This document shows, in pieces, positions 23,602-32,115 of a stretch of DNA of 37,528 nt (position 1 is the first letter of the stretch; each line of letters starts with the position of its first letter). The notes below the pieces were generated by a model. The model was given only the letters and a program-made list of their open reading frames with translations. It searched no databases and was not told the origin of the DNA. Origin of the DNA: an uncultured Bdellovibrionales bacterium (lineage in GTDB: Bacteria; Bdellovibrionota; Bdellovibrionia; Bdellovibrionales; UBA1609); assembly GCA_938001965.1 (NCBI GenBank), contig CALLBC010000108.1, positions 1 through 37,528 of the forward strand, in the 5' to 3' direction. Position numbers and translations under genes: made by a program.

Positions 23602-24795
23602 ATGGCAAGCATAGATGATCTTTTTAAAATGATGGTAAGCAGAGACGCTTCAGATTTACATTTAAGCGCTGGAGCTTCACCAATTATGAGAATTAGTGGT
23701 GACATGATCCCACTAGAAATTCCCGCTCTTACATCTGCAGATGTGCAAAATTTAGTTTTTGAAATTTTGTCAGATAAACAAAAAAAGAAATTTATTGAAA
23801 ATTGGGAACTTGATTGCAGTTATCATCTACCTGGAATTGGTCGGTTTCGTATTAATGTCTTCATGCAACGCCGAGGATTAGGGGCCGTTTTTAGACAAAT
23901 TCCAACTGAAATTAAGTCTATGGAAGAATTGGGGCTCCCCTCTATACTACGAAGTTTTACAAAACTTCACCGTGGATTAGTTTTAGTTACTGGACCTACT
24001 GGGTCAGGTAAATCAACAACTCTTGCAGCCATGATTCATACAATTAATATGACAATGTCAAAACATATCCTAACTGTTGAGGATCCTATTGAGTTTGTGC
24101 ATGAAAACAGAAAGTCTTTAATTAGTCAGAGAGAAGTATCAAGCCATACAAAGTCTTTTAAAAACGCATTGAAGGCTGCCCTCAGGGAAGATCCTGATAT
24201 AATTTTAGTGGGCGAAATGCGTGACCTTGAAACAATTGAGCTTGCCTTGACCGCTGCAGAGACTGGACATTTAGTTTTTGGAACTTTACACACCAATAGT
24301 GCCCCAAAAACTGTGGATAGAATTATTGATGTGTTTCCCGAAGGAGCACAGTCACAAATTAGAACTTTATTATCCGAAAGCTTGAAAGGGGTTGTTGCAC
24401 AACAACTATTTAAACGCGCAGATAAACCCGGTCGCGTAGCAGCCCTTGAAATTTTAGTTAATACGCCAGCTGTTGGAAACCTAATTCGTGAAGGCAAAAC
24501 CTATCAAATACCTTCAATTATGCAAACCGGCCATGAAGTAGGAATGGTTACCTTTGATCGCGCACTAAAGGAATTAGTGGCGGCTGGAAAACTTACTTCA
24601 GACGTGGCCGATGATTTCTTAGGCCGAAAAACAAAGAGTGCTCAAAAAGAACTTCCGAAAGCAAACATCTCTCTTAAAGCTCAGGAGCTTAATGGCGCGC
24701 CAAAATCAGATATCAGACTAAACGATGAAAGTACCTCTGCCAAAACTGAAGTTTCAAGTGTATTTGGTGGCTTTAACAAGAAAAAAAGCAGCTAA
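23602..24795 (+). CDS. pilT: Type IV pilus retraction ATPase PilT
   Basis: 397 residues. The N-terminal PAS-like domain (1-100; SRDASDLHLSAGASPIMRI) is followed by the ATPase core: GPTGSGKS Walker A (131-138), the Asp-box EDPIEFVHE, Walker B DIILVGEMRD, and the His-box GHLVFGTLHTNSA. The C-terminal AVGNLIREGKTYQIPSIMQTG is the PilT-type AIRNLIRE region needed for retraction. PilT powers pilus retraction in twitching and DNA uptake. The tail after about 345 is Lys/Ser-rich and longer than in many PilT proteins, likely disordered. AAGGA lies about 8 nt before the ATG. It would operate the pilus whose minor subunits are encoded at 1-3722. Confidence 0.95.
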   Translation: MASIDDLFKMMVSRDASDLHLSAGASPIMRISGDMIPLEIPALTSADVQNLVFEILSDKQKKKFIENWELDCSYHLPGIGRFRINVFMQRRGLGAVFRQIPTEIKSMEELGLPSILRSFTKLHRGLVLVTGPTGSGKSTTLAAMIHTINMTMSKHILTVEDPIEFVHENRKSLISQREVSSHTKSFKNALKAALREDPDIILVGEMRDLETIELALTAAETGHLVFGTLHTNSAPKTVDRIIDVFPEGAQSQIRTLLSESLKGVVAQQLFKRADKPGRVAALEILVNTPAVGNLIREGKTYQIPSIMQTGHEVGMVTFDRALKELVAAGKLTSDVADDFLGRKTKSAQKELPKANISLKAQELNGAPKSDIRLNDESTSAKTEVSSVFGGFNKKKSS

Positions 24796-24798
24796 TCT

Positions 24799-24819
24799 GA
24801 AGCAAGCCATGCTTGCTTC
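24799..24819. terminator. Stem-loop right after pilT, without a T-run
   Basis: GAAGCAAGC-CAT-GCTTGCTTC is a perfect 9-bp stem with a triloop, starting 4 nt past the pilT stop codon. The following sequence (TAGCAATATCT) is not a T-run. It probably marks the transcript 3' end as a stabilising hairpin or a weak terminator. Confidence 0.5.
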
Positions 24820-24944
24820 TAGCAATATCTAAAAACTAAAACTTATTTGATCTGTCAGAATTTGAAAGCCTAGAATAAGATTTATTCTTCGTACATCGAA
24901 AGTCATTATTCACTTGTTGTATTAGTAATTTATTTAAACAGTCC

Positions 24945-24973
24945 TTGAACAGTTGCTAATTCTAAAATAAATA
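24945..24973 (+). promoter_or_regulatory. Candidate promoter of the deoC nucleoside-catabolism operon
   Basis: TTGAAC (24945-24950) and TAAATA (24968-24973) are separated by exactly 17 bp and lie just upstream of deoC, whose AGGAAT ribosome-binding site is at 24983. The leader would be only about 10 nt. No DeoR/CytR-like palindrome was recognised. Confidence 0.4.
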
Positions 24974-24990
24974 TATTCTTTTAGGAATAT

Positions 24991-25683
24991 ATGGATAATT
25001 TAAATAGTTTCATTGATCATACTCTACTAAAGGTTACTTCTGTTGAAAGTGATTATATACAATTGTTTGATGAAGCTATTAAGTATAAATTTTATTCCGC
25101 CTGCATACCACCTTACTTTGTTCCCTTAGCCAAGAAATCACTCATGGGCAGCTCTGTTAAAACCTGCAGCGTTGTTGGTTTCCCATCAGGACTAAATAAT
25201 TTAAAAACTAAAGCTCAAGAAACAGAGCTACTTATTAAAGAAGGTGTTGATGAAGTTGATATGGTCGCAAATCTCTCTCTTATTAAGTCCAACAACTGGA
25301 ACATGTTATTAAATGAAATTTCTTTAATTAAACGTTTGTGTGGTGAAAACCCGCTTAAAGTTATTGTTGAATCATCATTGTTATCCAAAGAGGAAATACT
25401 TAACTGCTGTCTTATAATCAAAGATGCTGGGGCTGATTTTATTAAAACTTCTACGGGGTTTAATGGCCCCGGCGCACAAATTGAAGATGTTAAGTATATG
25501 TATAGCCAACTTGAGGGCTCACAAGTTAAGATAAAAGCCAGTGGTGGAATTAGAGATTTAAACTCTGCCCTTAACTTTATCGACGCTGGTTGCAGTCGAA
25601 TTGGCAGTAGCTCTGGGGTACAAATAATTAACCAATTAAAAACAGGATCAGTAAATGAAACTTCTTCCAGTTCAAATTATTAA
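24991..25683 (+). CDS. deoC: Deoxyribose-phosphate aldolase
   Basis: 230 residues, normal for short-form DeoC. A class I aldolase TIM barrel: FIDHTLLK at the N-terminus, CSVVGFPSG, VDEVDMVANL, GADFIKTSTGF (Schiff-base Lys152) and VKIKASGGIRD (Lys182). It splits 2-deoxyribose 5-phosphate to acetaldehyde and glyceraldehyde 3-phosphate, so deoxynucleosides can feed central metabolism. First gene of deoC-deoA-punA-amidohydrolase. Its end overlaps deoA by 29 bp, an unusually long but plausible coupling overlap, and the tail is Ser/Thr-rich (ETSSSSNY). No phosphopentomutase (deoB) is in the window. Confidence 0.95.
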   Translation: MDNLNSFIDHTLLKVTSVESDYIQLFDEAIKYKFYSACIPPYFVPLAKKSLMGSSVKTCSVVGFPSGLNNLKTKAQETELLIKEGVDEVDMVANLSLIKSNNWNMLLNEISLIKRLCGENPLKVIVESSLLSKEEILNCCLIIKDAGADFIKTSTGFNGPGAQIEDVKYMYSQLEGSQVKIKASGGIRDLNSALNFIDAGCSRIGSSSGVQIINQLKTGSVNETSSSSNY

Positions 25684-26962
25684 AAATAAAAGAAATAAAC
25701 AGCCTCTAAGTTATGATGAGCTTAAGTTTCTTGTTGATGGCTATACTGACGGCTCAATTCCCGATTATCAAATGTCATCTTTTTTAATGTCTGTATTCTT
25801 TAACGGCATGACCCCAGAAGAAACAGCCAGCTTTACTAAGATTATGAAAGAGTCTGGCAACAGCTTTGACTTTAAAGATCTTCAACCACTCGTTATTGAT
25901 AAACACAGCACTGGCGGTGTTGGCGACAAGGCTAGTTTAATTTTAGCTCCCATTGCCGCAGCCTGTGGAGTTTATGTGCCCATGATTGCTGGTCGCGGAT
26001 TAGGTCATACTGGTGGCACACTTGATAAGCTCGAAAGCATCACTGGTTTTAATACTCAAATTGAGCGAAGTAATTTTGAAGCTATTGTTCGTGACGTGGG
26101 CTTTGCCATAATGGGACAAACATCTGATATTTGTCCTGCCGATAAAAAACTTTATGCACTTCGGGACGTTACTGCCACAGTTGAATCGCTTCCTTTAATC
26201 TGCGGAAGTATCATGTCAAAAAAATTATCTGAAGGCATTAATGGGTTAGTTCTTGATGTAAAGTTTGGTAAAGGCGCGTTTATGAAATCTGTTGCTGATG
26301 CCGAAAGCCTTGCTCTTTTACTTAAAGAAACTGGCGAGGCCAATAATGTTAAAGTACATGCACTTCTTACCAATATGGAACAACCCCTCGGTAAATATGT
26401 CGGTAATTCACTTGAAGTTCTTGAGTGTTATGAAATTCTAAATGGCTCAAGTGATAGACTATATCAAGACACTATTGAGCTTAGCCTTCAGCTCGCTGCA
26501 CATATGATTTACTTAGCAGGCAAAGCAAGTAGCTCAGAGGCTGCATACGCACTTGCCAAAGAACAATTATCAAATGGAAATGCTCTTAAAAAATTTGAGC
26601 AAGTCTGCGAAAGACAGGGAGCTACCTGCAAAATGTCTGAAACTCCCCAGCCTAAATCTTCAATCGAAGTTAAAGCCAGTGAAGATGGCTATATCTCTGA
26701 ATTTTTAAATGAAAAAATTGGTTACTTGGGTGTACGCCTCAAGGCAGGCCGTTCAATTTCCACTGATATTGTAAATCCTTTGACAGGTTTTGAGTTTTGT
26801 AAAAAAATTGGAGATCAGGTTAAAAATAATGAAGTCATTGCCAAAATTCACCATGATGGTCGTGTTGATTTAACTGGCGCTGAAGAAGACTTAAGGAGCT
26901 ATATTAAAATTTCTAAAAACAAACCTGATACTTTGAACTTAATACATAAAAAAATTATATAA
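25655..26962 (+). CDS. deoA: Thymidine / pyrimidine-nucleoside phosphorylase
   Basis: 435 residues, usual length. Signature DKHSTGGVGDKASLILAP (phosphate/ribose region), GRGLGHTGGTLDKLE, ADKKLYALRDVTATVESLPL, and the C-terminal YLGVRLKAGRSISTD domain. It phosphorolyses thymidine, deoxyuridine and perhaps uridine to base and (deoxy)ribose 1-phosphate. The sequence resembles both DeoA and Pdp; the narrower specificity is not certain. The ATG overlaps the end of deoC and has AGGA seven bases upstream. The product, after mutase action, is the substrate of DeoC. Confidence 0.94.
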   Translation: MKLLPVQIIKNKRNKQPLSYDELKFLVDGYTDGSIPDYQMSSFLMSVFFNGMTPEETASFTKIMKESGNSFDFKDLQPLVIDKHSTGGVGDKASLILAPIAAACGVYVPMIAGRGLGHTGGTLDKLESITGFNTQIERSNFEAIVRDVGFAIMGQTSDICPADKKLYALRDVTATVESLPLICGSIMSKKLSEGINGLVLDVKFGKGAFMKSVADAESLALLLKETGEANNVKVHALLTNMEQPLGKYVGNSLEVLECYEILNGSSDRLYQDTIELSLQLAAHMIYLAGKASSSEAAYALAKEQLSNGNALKKFEQVCERQGATCKMSETPQPKSSIEVKASEDGYISEFLNEKIGYLGVRLKAGRSISTDIVNPLTGFEFCKKIGDQVKNNEVIAKIHHDGRVDLTGAEEDLRSYIKISKNKPDTLNLIHKKII

Positions 26963-26975
26963 TAGGGGCTTAATT

Positions 26976-27788
26976 GTGATCGAGCGACTTAAGGAATCTA
27001 AAAAATATATTGAAACAAAAATAAGCAAAACCCCGACATTGGCAATTACTCTTGGATCTGGGTTGTCTGATTTTGTTAATAAATTATCAAACACAATAAC
27101 AATACCATTCAACGATATTCCTAATTTTTCTAAAACAACTGTGGAGGGTCACCCTGGCCAAATGGTTTTTGGAGAAATCGGTGATCATTATATATGCGTA
27201 TTGCAAGGTCGCGTTCATTATTATGAGGGGCATGACCTGCCTGAGGTGGTTTTTGCCACTCGCCTTATAAACCAGCTTGAAATTAAAACCTTAATACTAA
27301 CTAACTCCTCTGGTGGTTTTCTTGATGGGATGAAGCCTGGTGACTTCATGATTATTACTGACCATATTAATTTAACAGGGCAAAATCCGCTGATTGGCCC
27401 CAACATAAAAGATTTTGGTCCTAGATTTCCCGACATGAGTGAGATCTATAATAAAGACTTAATTGAAAAACTTGAAAGTACTTTTAAAAGTAAAAATCTT
27501 CGCTACCAAAAAGGTATCTACTGTGGCGTTACAGGGCCAAGTTATGAAACACCTGCAGAGATTCGCTTTATGAAGCTGATAGGCGGGGGAGCCGTGGGCA
27601 TGAGCACAGTTCCTGAAGCCATTGCCGCTAATCACATGGGAATGAATATCTGTGGCCTAAGCTGTATTACCAACCTGGCCTCAGGAATAAGTAAAAATGC
27701 CCTAACACATGAAGAAGTTAAAGATGAAGCCGCCCTAGCTGCTAAAAACTTTAATGAAGTTCTCCATGATTTTATTTTAAAATTATAA
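26976..27788 (+). CDS. punA: Purine-nucleoside phosphorylase (trimeric class)
   Basis: 270 residues from a GTG with AGGGG eight bases upstream. Class I PNP marks: LGSGLSDFV (phosphate loop), VEGHPGQMVFGEI, LQGRVHYYEGHD, LTNSSGGFLDGMKPGDFMIITDHINLTGQNPLIG, GVTGPSYETPAEIRF, VGMSTVPEAIAANHMGM and CITNLASG with the base-contacting Asn. It cleaves (deoxy)inosine and (deoxy)guanosine to base and sugar 1-phosphate. It is 13 bp after deoA and 11 bp before the amidohydrolase gene, clearly one operon for nucleoside breakdown. Released hypoxanthine or guanine could be salvaged by the Hpt encoded at 14427. Confidence 0.95.
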   Translation: MIERLKESKKYIETKISKTPTLAITLGSGLSDFVNKLSNTITIPFNDIPNFSKTTVEGHPGQMVFGEIGDHYICVLQGRVHYYEGHDLPEVVFATRLINQLEIKTLILTNSSGGFLDGMKPGDFMIITDHINLTGQNPLIGPNIKDFGPRFPDMSEIYNKDLIEKLESTFKSKNLRYQKGIYCGVTGPSYETPAEIRFMKLIGGGAVGMSTVPEAIAANHMGMNICGLSCITNLASGISKNALTHEEVKDEAALAAKNFNEVLHDFILKL

Positions 27789-27799
27789 ATGGAGATAGC

Positions 27800-29113
27800 T
27801 TGTTATTAATTAAAAATGGTACTCTTGTAACTATGAATAAGTCCTTTGATGTTCTCAAGGGCGACCTCTTAATTAAAGACAATAAAATAATACAAATTTC
27901 AAAAAACATCCCTACTCCGGAGGGGGCCAAAACTATTGATGCCAGCAATCAGTTTGTTTTGCCTGGGTTAATTCAATCCCATGTGCATTTATGTCAAACT
28001 CTTTACCGTGGCTTTGCTGATGACCTACCCTTGCTTGATTGGCTTAAAAATAAAATTTGGCCAATGGAACACAATCACACTGAGAACTCAATTAAAGCCT
28101 CAGCAGACCTATCAATATTAGAAATGAATTTACTGGGGACCACTAGTATTCTAGATATGGCCTCTGTAAGAAATACTCATGCCTTGCTAGAGTCGGTTGA
28201 AAAATCTGGAATACGCTATTGGGGCGGAAAGTGCTTTATGGACTATAAAGACTACAGTGGCCCCCTTTATGAAAAAACTAGTGAAACGCTCAAAGAAACT
28301 GAAGAGTTAATTAAGTACTGGCACAAAAAAAATGACCTTATCAACTATGCCCTTTGCCCAAGGTTTGTGGTTTCATGTACTGAAGAAATCCTGATAGAAA
28401 GTAGAGAGTTACAAAAACAATATGATTTAATCATTCACACGCATGCCAGTGAAAATAAAGATGAAGTTGACATCGTCATTAAACGAACCGGACTAAGAAA
28501 CATTTCTTACCTTGATAAAATTAATCTACTTAACAAACAATCAGCCATTGCTCACTGCATACACCTTGATGAACACGAAATTTCATTAATGAAAAATTCG
28601 CAAGCTAATATTCTACATTGCCCAAGTTCAAACTTAAAACTTGCAAGTGGGATCGCCAAAATAGAACAGTATATTAATAATGGCCTCAGAGTTTCCATTG
28701 GCGCTGATGGCGCTCCTTGCAATAACAACTTAGATCCATTTATGGAAATGAGGCTCTGTGCTTTATTACAAAAACCAATTTTTGGATCTGAAGCCCTTTG
28801 CGCTCAAAAAGCTCTTGAGATTGGAACTCTTGGCGGGGCCATGGCTCTGGGCATGGAAAACCAATTAGGCCAACTTTCAGAAGGCTTTTTAGCGGATGTC
28901 ATTACTATTGATCGCTCGCATCCAAGTGTTTACACTGTACAAAACCCCTACTCAGCCATTGTTTATAGTTGTAGCGGAAGAGATGTTACAAACACTATTA
29001 TTAATGGAAAACTGGTTGTAAAAAATAAATCACATCAAGTTTTTGATGAAGAGTCTGTGAAGCAAAGTGCAAAACTTGAGCTGGACAAAATGATACGAAG
29101 AATTGAAAACTAA
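27800..29113 (+). CDS. Metal-dependent amidohydrolase, MtaD/ATZ-TRZ-like (probable purine or nucleoside deaminase)
   Basis: 437 residues from a TTG with GGAG five bases upstream (TTG LLIKNGTLVTM is the natural N-terminal strand). A binuclear/mononuclear metal TIM-barrel amidohydrolase: SHVHL (His61, His63), LYRGFADDLPLLDWLKNKIW, IIHTHASE, HCIHLDEHE and SIGADGAPCNNNLDPFMEMR, which holds the Asp. These match the 5-methylthioadenosine/S-adenosylhomocysteine deaminase-like and guanine-deaminase-like branch (ATZ/TRZ). Position as fourth gene in a nucleoside operon suggests deamination of adenosine, 5'-deoxyadenosine, guanine or a related compound; the exact substrate is inferred. No T-run terminator follows; a wobble-paired 9-bp stem lies at 29151-29179. 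Confidence 0.8.
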   Translation: MLLIKNGTLVTMNKSFDVLKGDLLIKDNKIIQISKNIPTPEGAKTIDASNQFVLPGLIQSHVHLCQTLYRGFADDLPLLDWLKNKIWPMEHNHTENSIKASADLSILEMNLLGTTSILDMASVRNTHALLESVEKSGIRYWGGKCFMDYKDYSGPLYEKTSETLKETEELIKYWHKKNDLINYALCPRFVVSCTEEILIESRELQKQYDLIIHTHASENKDEVDIVIKRTGLRNISYLDKINLLNKQSAIAHCIHLDEHEISLMKNSQANILHCPSSNLKLASGIAKIEQYINNGLRVSIGADGAPCNNNLDPFMEMRLCALLQKPIFGSEALCAQKALEIGTLGGAMALGMENQLGQLSEGFLADVITIDRSHPSVYTVQNPYSAIVYSCSGRDVTNTIINGKLVVKNKSHQVFDEESVKQSAKLELDKMIRRIEN

Positions 29114-29331
29114 CTCTATTTACAAACTTTAGTCTAATCCATGCAAACCCCTGAAATGCCCTGTGGCAGTGCATTTTAGCCATAATCAGGACTAGCCCAT
29201 AGTCAAAAAAACCACTCTCCGTAACCTCCGCAACTAAACCCTCTGGCATAATAATATCTGAAGTCTTTTCTTTCGAAACCTCTTTGTTTCAACTTATCAA
29301 AAGTTAAATGCCATGGATGGCGGAGCTATTA

Positions 29332-30597
29332 ATGATTGCAAGTATTTTACGTTTTATCCTATTTATTTTTTTAACTTTAAATATTATCTCTTGTGATAAC
29401 TCAGCAAACGAAAGTAAGAAGTTTGACGAATTCAATAAAACTCAAGCTTGTCGTGGCAACAAAGTACCAAACGAATATATTGTTCAATGGAAAAGTGGAA
29501 AAATTTCAAAAGTCACTGGCATGAACCAAGAGCAGTTTTTAAATAATTATATTCAAAAACATTATGATGAAATAAAAACTTCTGAACCAAATTATAAATT
29601 AAACTTAATTGATGATTCTATTAAACCCTTTGCCACATGCACCAAAGGCAACTGGGGTGTTGATAGCATAAATGTAAAATCATTATGGTCTTCTGGCTTA
29701 ACTGGTAAAAATGTTTTAATTGCGGTGAGTGATTCTGGCGTAGACATTAACCACCCTTCTTTAAAAAATAGAATTGCTTACAATATCGGTGAATCTGGAA
29801 CTGACTCCAATGGTAACGATAAATCAACTAATGGTATTGACGATGATAAAAATGGTTATATTGATGACTACGCCGGCTATGATTTTGTCGATGGGGATGG
29901 CTCTCCAAACGATATAAGCGGGCACGGCACAGGCGTGGCTGGAACAATTGCCTCTGAGCACGCTCCCTTTAAAAGCAACGGAAGTAACAAACAAGTCTTT
30001 GGCATTGCTCCTGGCGCTAAAATAATTCCAATTAAATTTATAAACCGCACAGGCGCAGACACTCAGGCAGCGGTTAACTCTTTAAAATATGCTGTTACTA
30101 GAGGCGCACAAATTATTAATGCTAGCTGGGGAGGAAATGATTGTTCTTCTATTTTACCCAATTATATAAAAACTTTGGAACAAAAAAATTTACTTTTCGT
30201 TGCAGCCTCCGGCAATGAGTATAAGGATCTTGATAATCTTGGGCGGCTTAACCCCACTTACCCTGCATCACTCAATTTAAAGAATCAAATTACTGTTGGG
30301 GCCATAGGGTTTTTTGGTAACAAAACTGATTTTTCAAACTATGGGAGAAACTCTGTAGAATTATTCGCCCCTGGTTCAGAGATTATAACTTTAGCACCAA
30401 ACTCTGGCAGCACATGCTATGATGGAACAAGCTTTGCCGCACCAATTGTTAGCGGTGCGCTTGCTTTGCTCATGGAAGCATACCCAAGCGCTAAGCCTTT
30501 AGAAATTAAAAAGCTTATTCTAGATAATACTCGAATAGATCAAAACTATATTAACCTCACAAAAGGGGCTTTAGATTTGGGTAATTTATCTCCTTAA
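29332..30597 (+). CDS. Subtilisin-like serine protease (S8) with lipoprotein-type signal
   Basis: 421 residues from the ATG at 29332, which follows GGCGGAG by 7 nt; the in-frame ATGs at 29308 and 29317 lack this. The N-terminus is hydrophobic (2-20) and ends in IISC, a possible lipobox with Cys21. A propeptide-like region (about 45-100) contains VPNEYIVQWKSG. Catalytic triad: Asp134 (VSDSGVDINHP), His198 (SGHGTGVAG), Ser367 (GTSFAAP), with oxyanion Asn295 (AASGNEY). NGIDDDKNGYIDDYAGYDF (168-184) is an Asp-rich loop common in secreted subtilases and likely binds calcium. It is probably exported and either anchored to a membrane or released, for extracellular protein digestion. It is preceded by 218 bp with no evident promoter boxes. 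Confidence 0.9.
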   Translation: MIASILRFILFIFLTLNIISCDNSANESKKFDEFNKTQACRGNKVPNEYIVQWKSGKISKVTGMNQEQFLNNYIQKHYDEIKTSEPNYKLNLIDDSIKPFATCTKGNWGVDSINVKSLWSSGLTGKNVLIAVSDSGVDINHPSLKNRIAYNIGESGTDSNGNDKSTNGIDDDKNGYIDDYAGYDFVDGDGSPNDISGHGTGVAGTIASEHAPFKSNGSNKQVFGIAPGAKIIPIKFINRTGADTQAAVNSLKYAVTRGAQIINASWGGNDCSSILPNYIKTLEQKNLLFVAASGNEYKDLDNLGRLNPTYPASLNLKNQITVGAIGFFGNKTDFSNYGRNSVELFAPGSEIITLAPNSGSTCYDGTSFAAPIVSGALALLMEAYPSAKPLEIKKLILDNTRIDQNYINLTKGALDLGNLSP

Positions 30598-30814
30598 TAA
30601 AATATTTATTTTCTTTAAATTTAGGACGCGGTATTACATAAATACACCTCCTGAAAGCCCCATATTTAAGCTAAACAGCTAGATTTTGTGCCGCGCATTA
30701 TTTAGGTCATTTTTACCCTACTATTCCTATACGTCTCTCTCTATTTCATATAAGAATTTATGCTTAAATTAAAGTTTTAAAATTTAAACTAAATCAACAA
30801 TTAAGGGCACTTAA
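30598..30814. other. Intergenic gap before asnS, 217 bp
   Basis: Very A/T-rich with one G+C-richer patch (GGACGCGG near 30624, GTGCCGCGC near 30690) that could pair over a roughly 60-nt loop. An all-A/T stem AATAAA-ATA-TTTATT with a T-rich tail at 30596-30615 could be a weak terminator for the protease gene. No T-box or tRNA was recognised. Confidence 0.3.
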
Positions 30815-32107
30815 GTGAGAACATACATTAGTGATTTAAAAAAACATATCGGCGAAGAAGTTACTTTAAAAGGTTGGGTTTATAACTACAGAGCTTCAAG
30901 TAAAAAAATAAAGTTTTTAATTTTACGAGATGGCACTGGATTATGCCAATGTGTTTACTTTAATGGCGAGTGTGATGACCAAGCTATAGAATTATTTTCA
31001 GAAATCACGCAAGAGTCTAGTGTGGAAGTTACTGGAGTTCCTCGTATTGAAGAGCGTAGCCCAGGTGGAGTTGAGCTTGGTGCTGTAAAATTAAAAATAT
31101 TATCGAAATCAGTGGATTACCCAATCACTCCCAAAGAACATGGAACTGATTTTTTAATGAACCACCGTCACCTTTGGTTAAGGTCGAAAAAACAACATGC
31201 AGCCTTAAGAGTTCGAGCCGAACTTATTAATGCAATCAGAGATTTCTTTGATGGTGATGGTTTTACACTTATAGATGCACCCATTTTTACTCCAAGTTCT
31301 TGTGAAGGAACATCCAATTTATTTGAAACACAATACTTTGATGACAAAGCCTATTTATCACAAAGTGGTCAACTATACATGGAAGCCGCCGCTGCTGCTT
31401 TTGGCAAAGCCTATTGTTTTGGCCCAACTTTCCGTGCAGAAAAATCTAAAACTCGCAGACATCTTATTGAGTTTTGGATGGTTGAACCAGAAGTAGCATT
31501 CAATGACCTTTATGACAATATGGACTTAGCAGAAAAGTTTGTTGAGTATATAATTCAACGAACAATTAAAAATAAGGCGGAAGAACTTAAAATTCTTGGT
31601 CGCGATACAAGTGGCCTTGAAAAAATTAAAGGAGAATTCCCTCGCCTACATTATAGAGAGGCTGTAGAAATTATTAAAAAAGAAAACCCTGATTTTATTG
31701 ATGGCGATGACTTTGGTGCGCCTGACGAAACTGTGATTAGTTCAAAATTTGAAAAGCCAGTTTTTGTTCACCACTTTCCGTCAGCAATTAAAGCTTTTTA
31801 CATGAAAGAGGACACTGAGGATAAGGGTTATAGTTTTAGCTGTGACATGCTTGGAACAGAAGGCTACGGTGAGATCATTGGCGGAGGCCAACGTGAAGAA
31901 AGTATTGAAGTATTAGAACAAAAAATTAAAGAACATGAATTAGATATGAAGGATTTTCAGTGGTATCTAGATGTAAGGCGCTATGGAAGCTTCCCTCACT
32001 CTGGCTTTGGCTTGGGTGTTGAAAGAACTGTAGCTTGGATTTGTGGCTTACCTCATATTAGAGAAACTATACCCTTCCCAAGAATGTATGGTCGATTACA
32101 TCCATAG
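30815..32107 (+). CDS. asnS: Asparaginyl-tRNA synthetase
   Basis: 430 residues from a GTG with AAGGG eight bases upstream. Class IIb aaRS: OB-fold anticodon-binding domain (1-110; [27 protein letters not shown]), then [12 protein letters not shown], motif 2 ([21 protein letters not shown]) and motif 3 ([15 protein letters not shown]). RHLWLR with the AsnRS-type second half separates it from AspRS. It attaches Asn to tRNA-Asn, so this organism need not rely solely on AspRS plus GatCAB for Asn-tRNA. The following carboxylase gene starts 9 bp downstream, suggesting read-through from asnS. Confidence 0.95.
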   Translation: MRTYISDLKKHIGEEVTLKGWVYNYRASSKKIKFLILRDGTGLCQCVYFNGECDDQAIELFSEITQESSVEVTGVPRIEERSPGGVELGAVKLKILSKSVDYPITPKEHGTDFLMNHRHLWLRSKKQHAALRVRAELINAIRDFFDGDGFTLIDAPIFTPSSCEGTSNLFETQYFDDKAYLSQSGQLYMEAAAAAFGKAYCFGPTFRAEKSKTRRHLIEFWMVEPEVAFNDLYDNMDLAEKFVEYIIQRTIKNKAEELKILGRDTSGLEKIKGEFPRLHYREAVEIIKKENPDFIDGDDFGAPDETVISSKFEKPVFVHHFPSAIKAFYMKEDTEDKGYSFSCDMLGTEGYGEIIGGGQREESIEVLEQKIKEHELDMKDFQWYLDVRRYGSFPHSGFGLGVERTVAWICGLPHIRETIPFPRMYGRLHP

Positions 32108-32115
32108 GAGTTAAT

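Noticed and set aside
29001-29249. Minus-strand open frame overlapping the amidohydrolase end
   Set aside because: More than a third of it is antisense to a clear gene, it has no recognised domain and no good ribosome-binding site; its N-terminal half in the gap could be a decayed gene but there is no evidence.
30598-30814. Possible T-box or amino-acid-responsive leader before asnS
   Set aside because: No T-box sequence or specifier-loop structure was seen, and such leaders are not expected in this type of Gram-negative cell.
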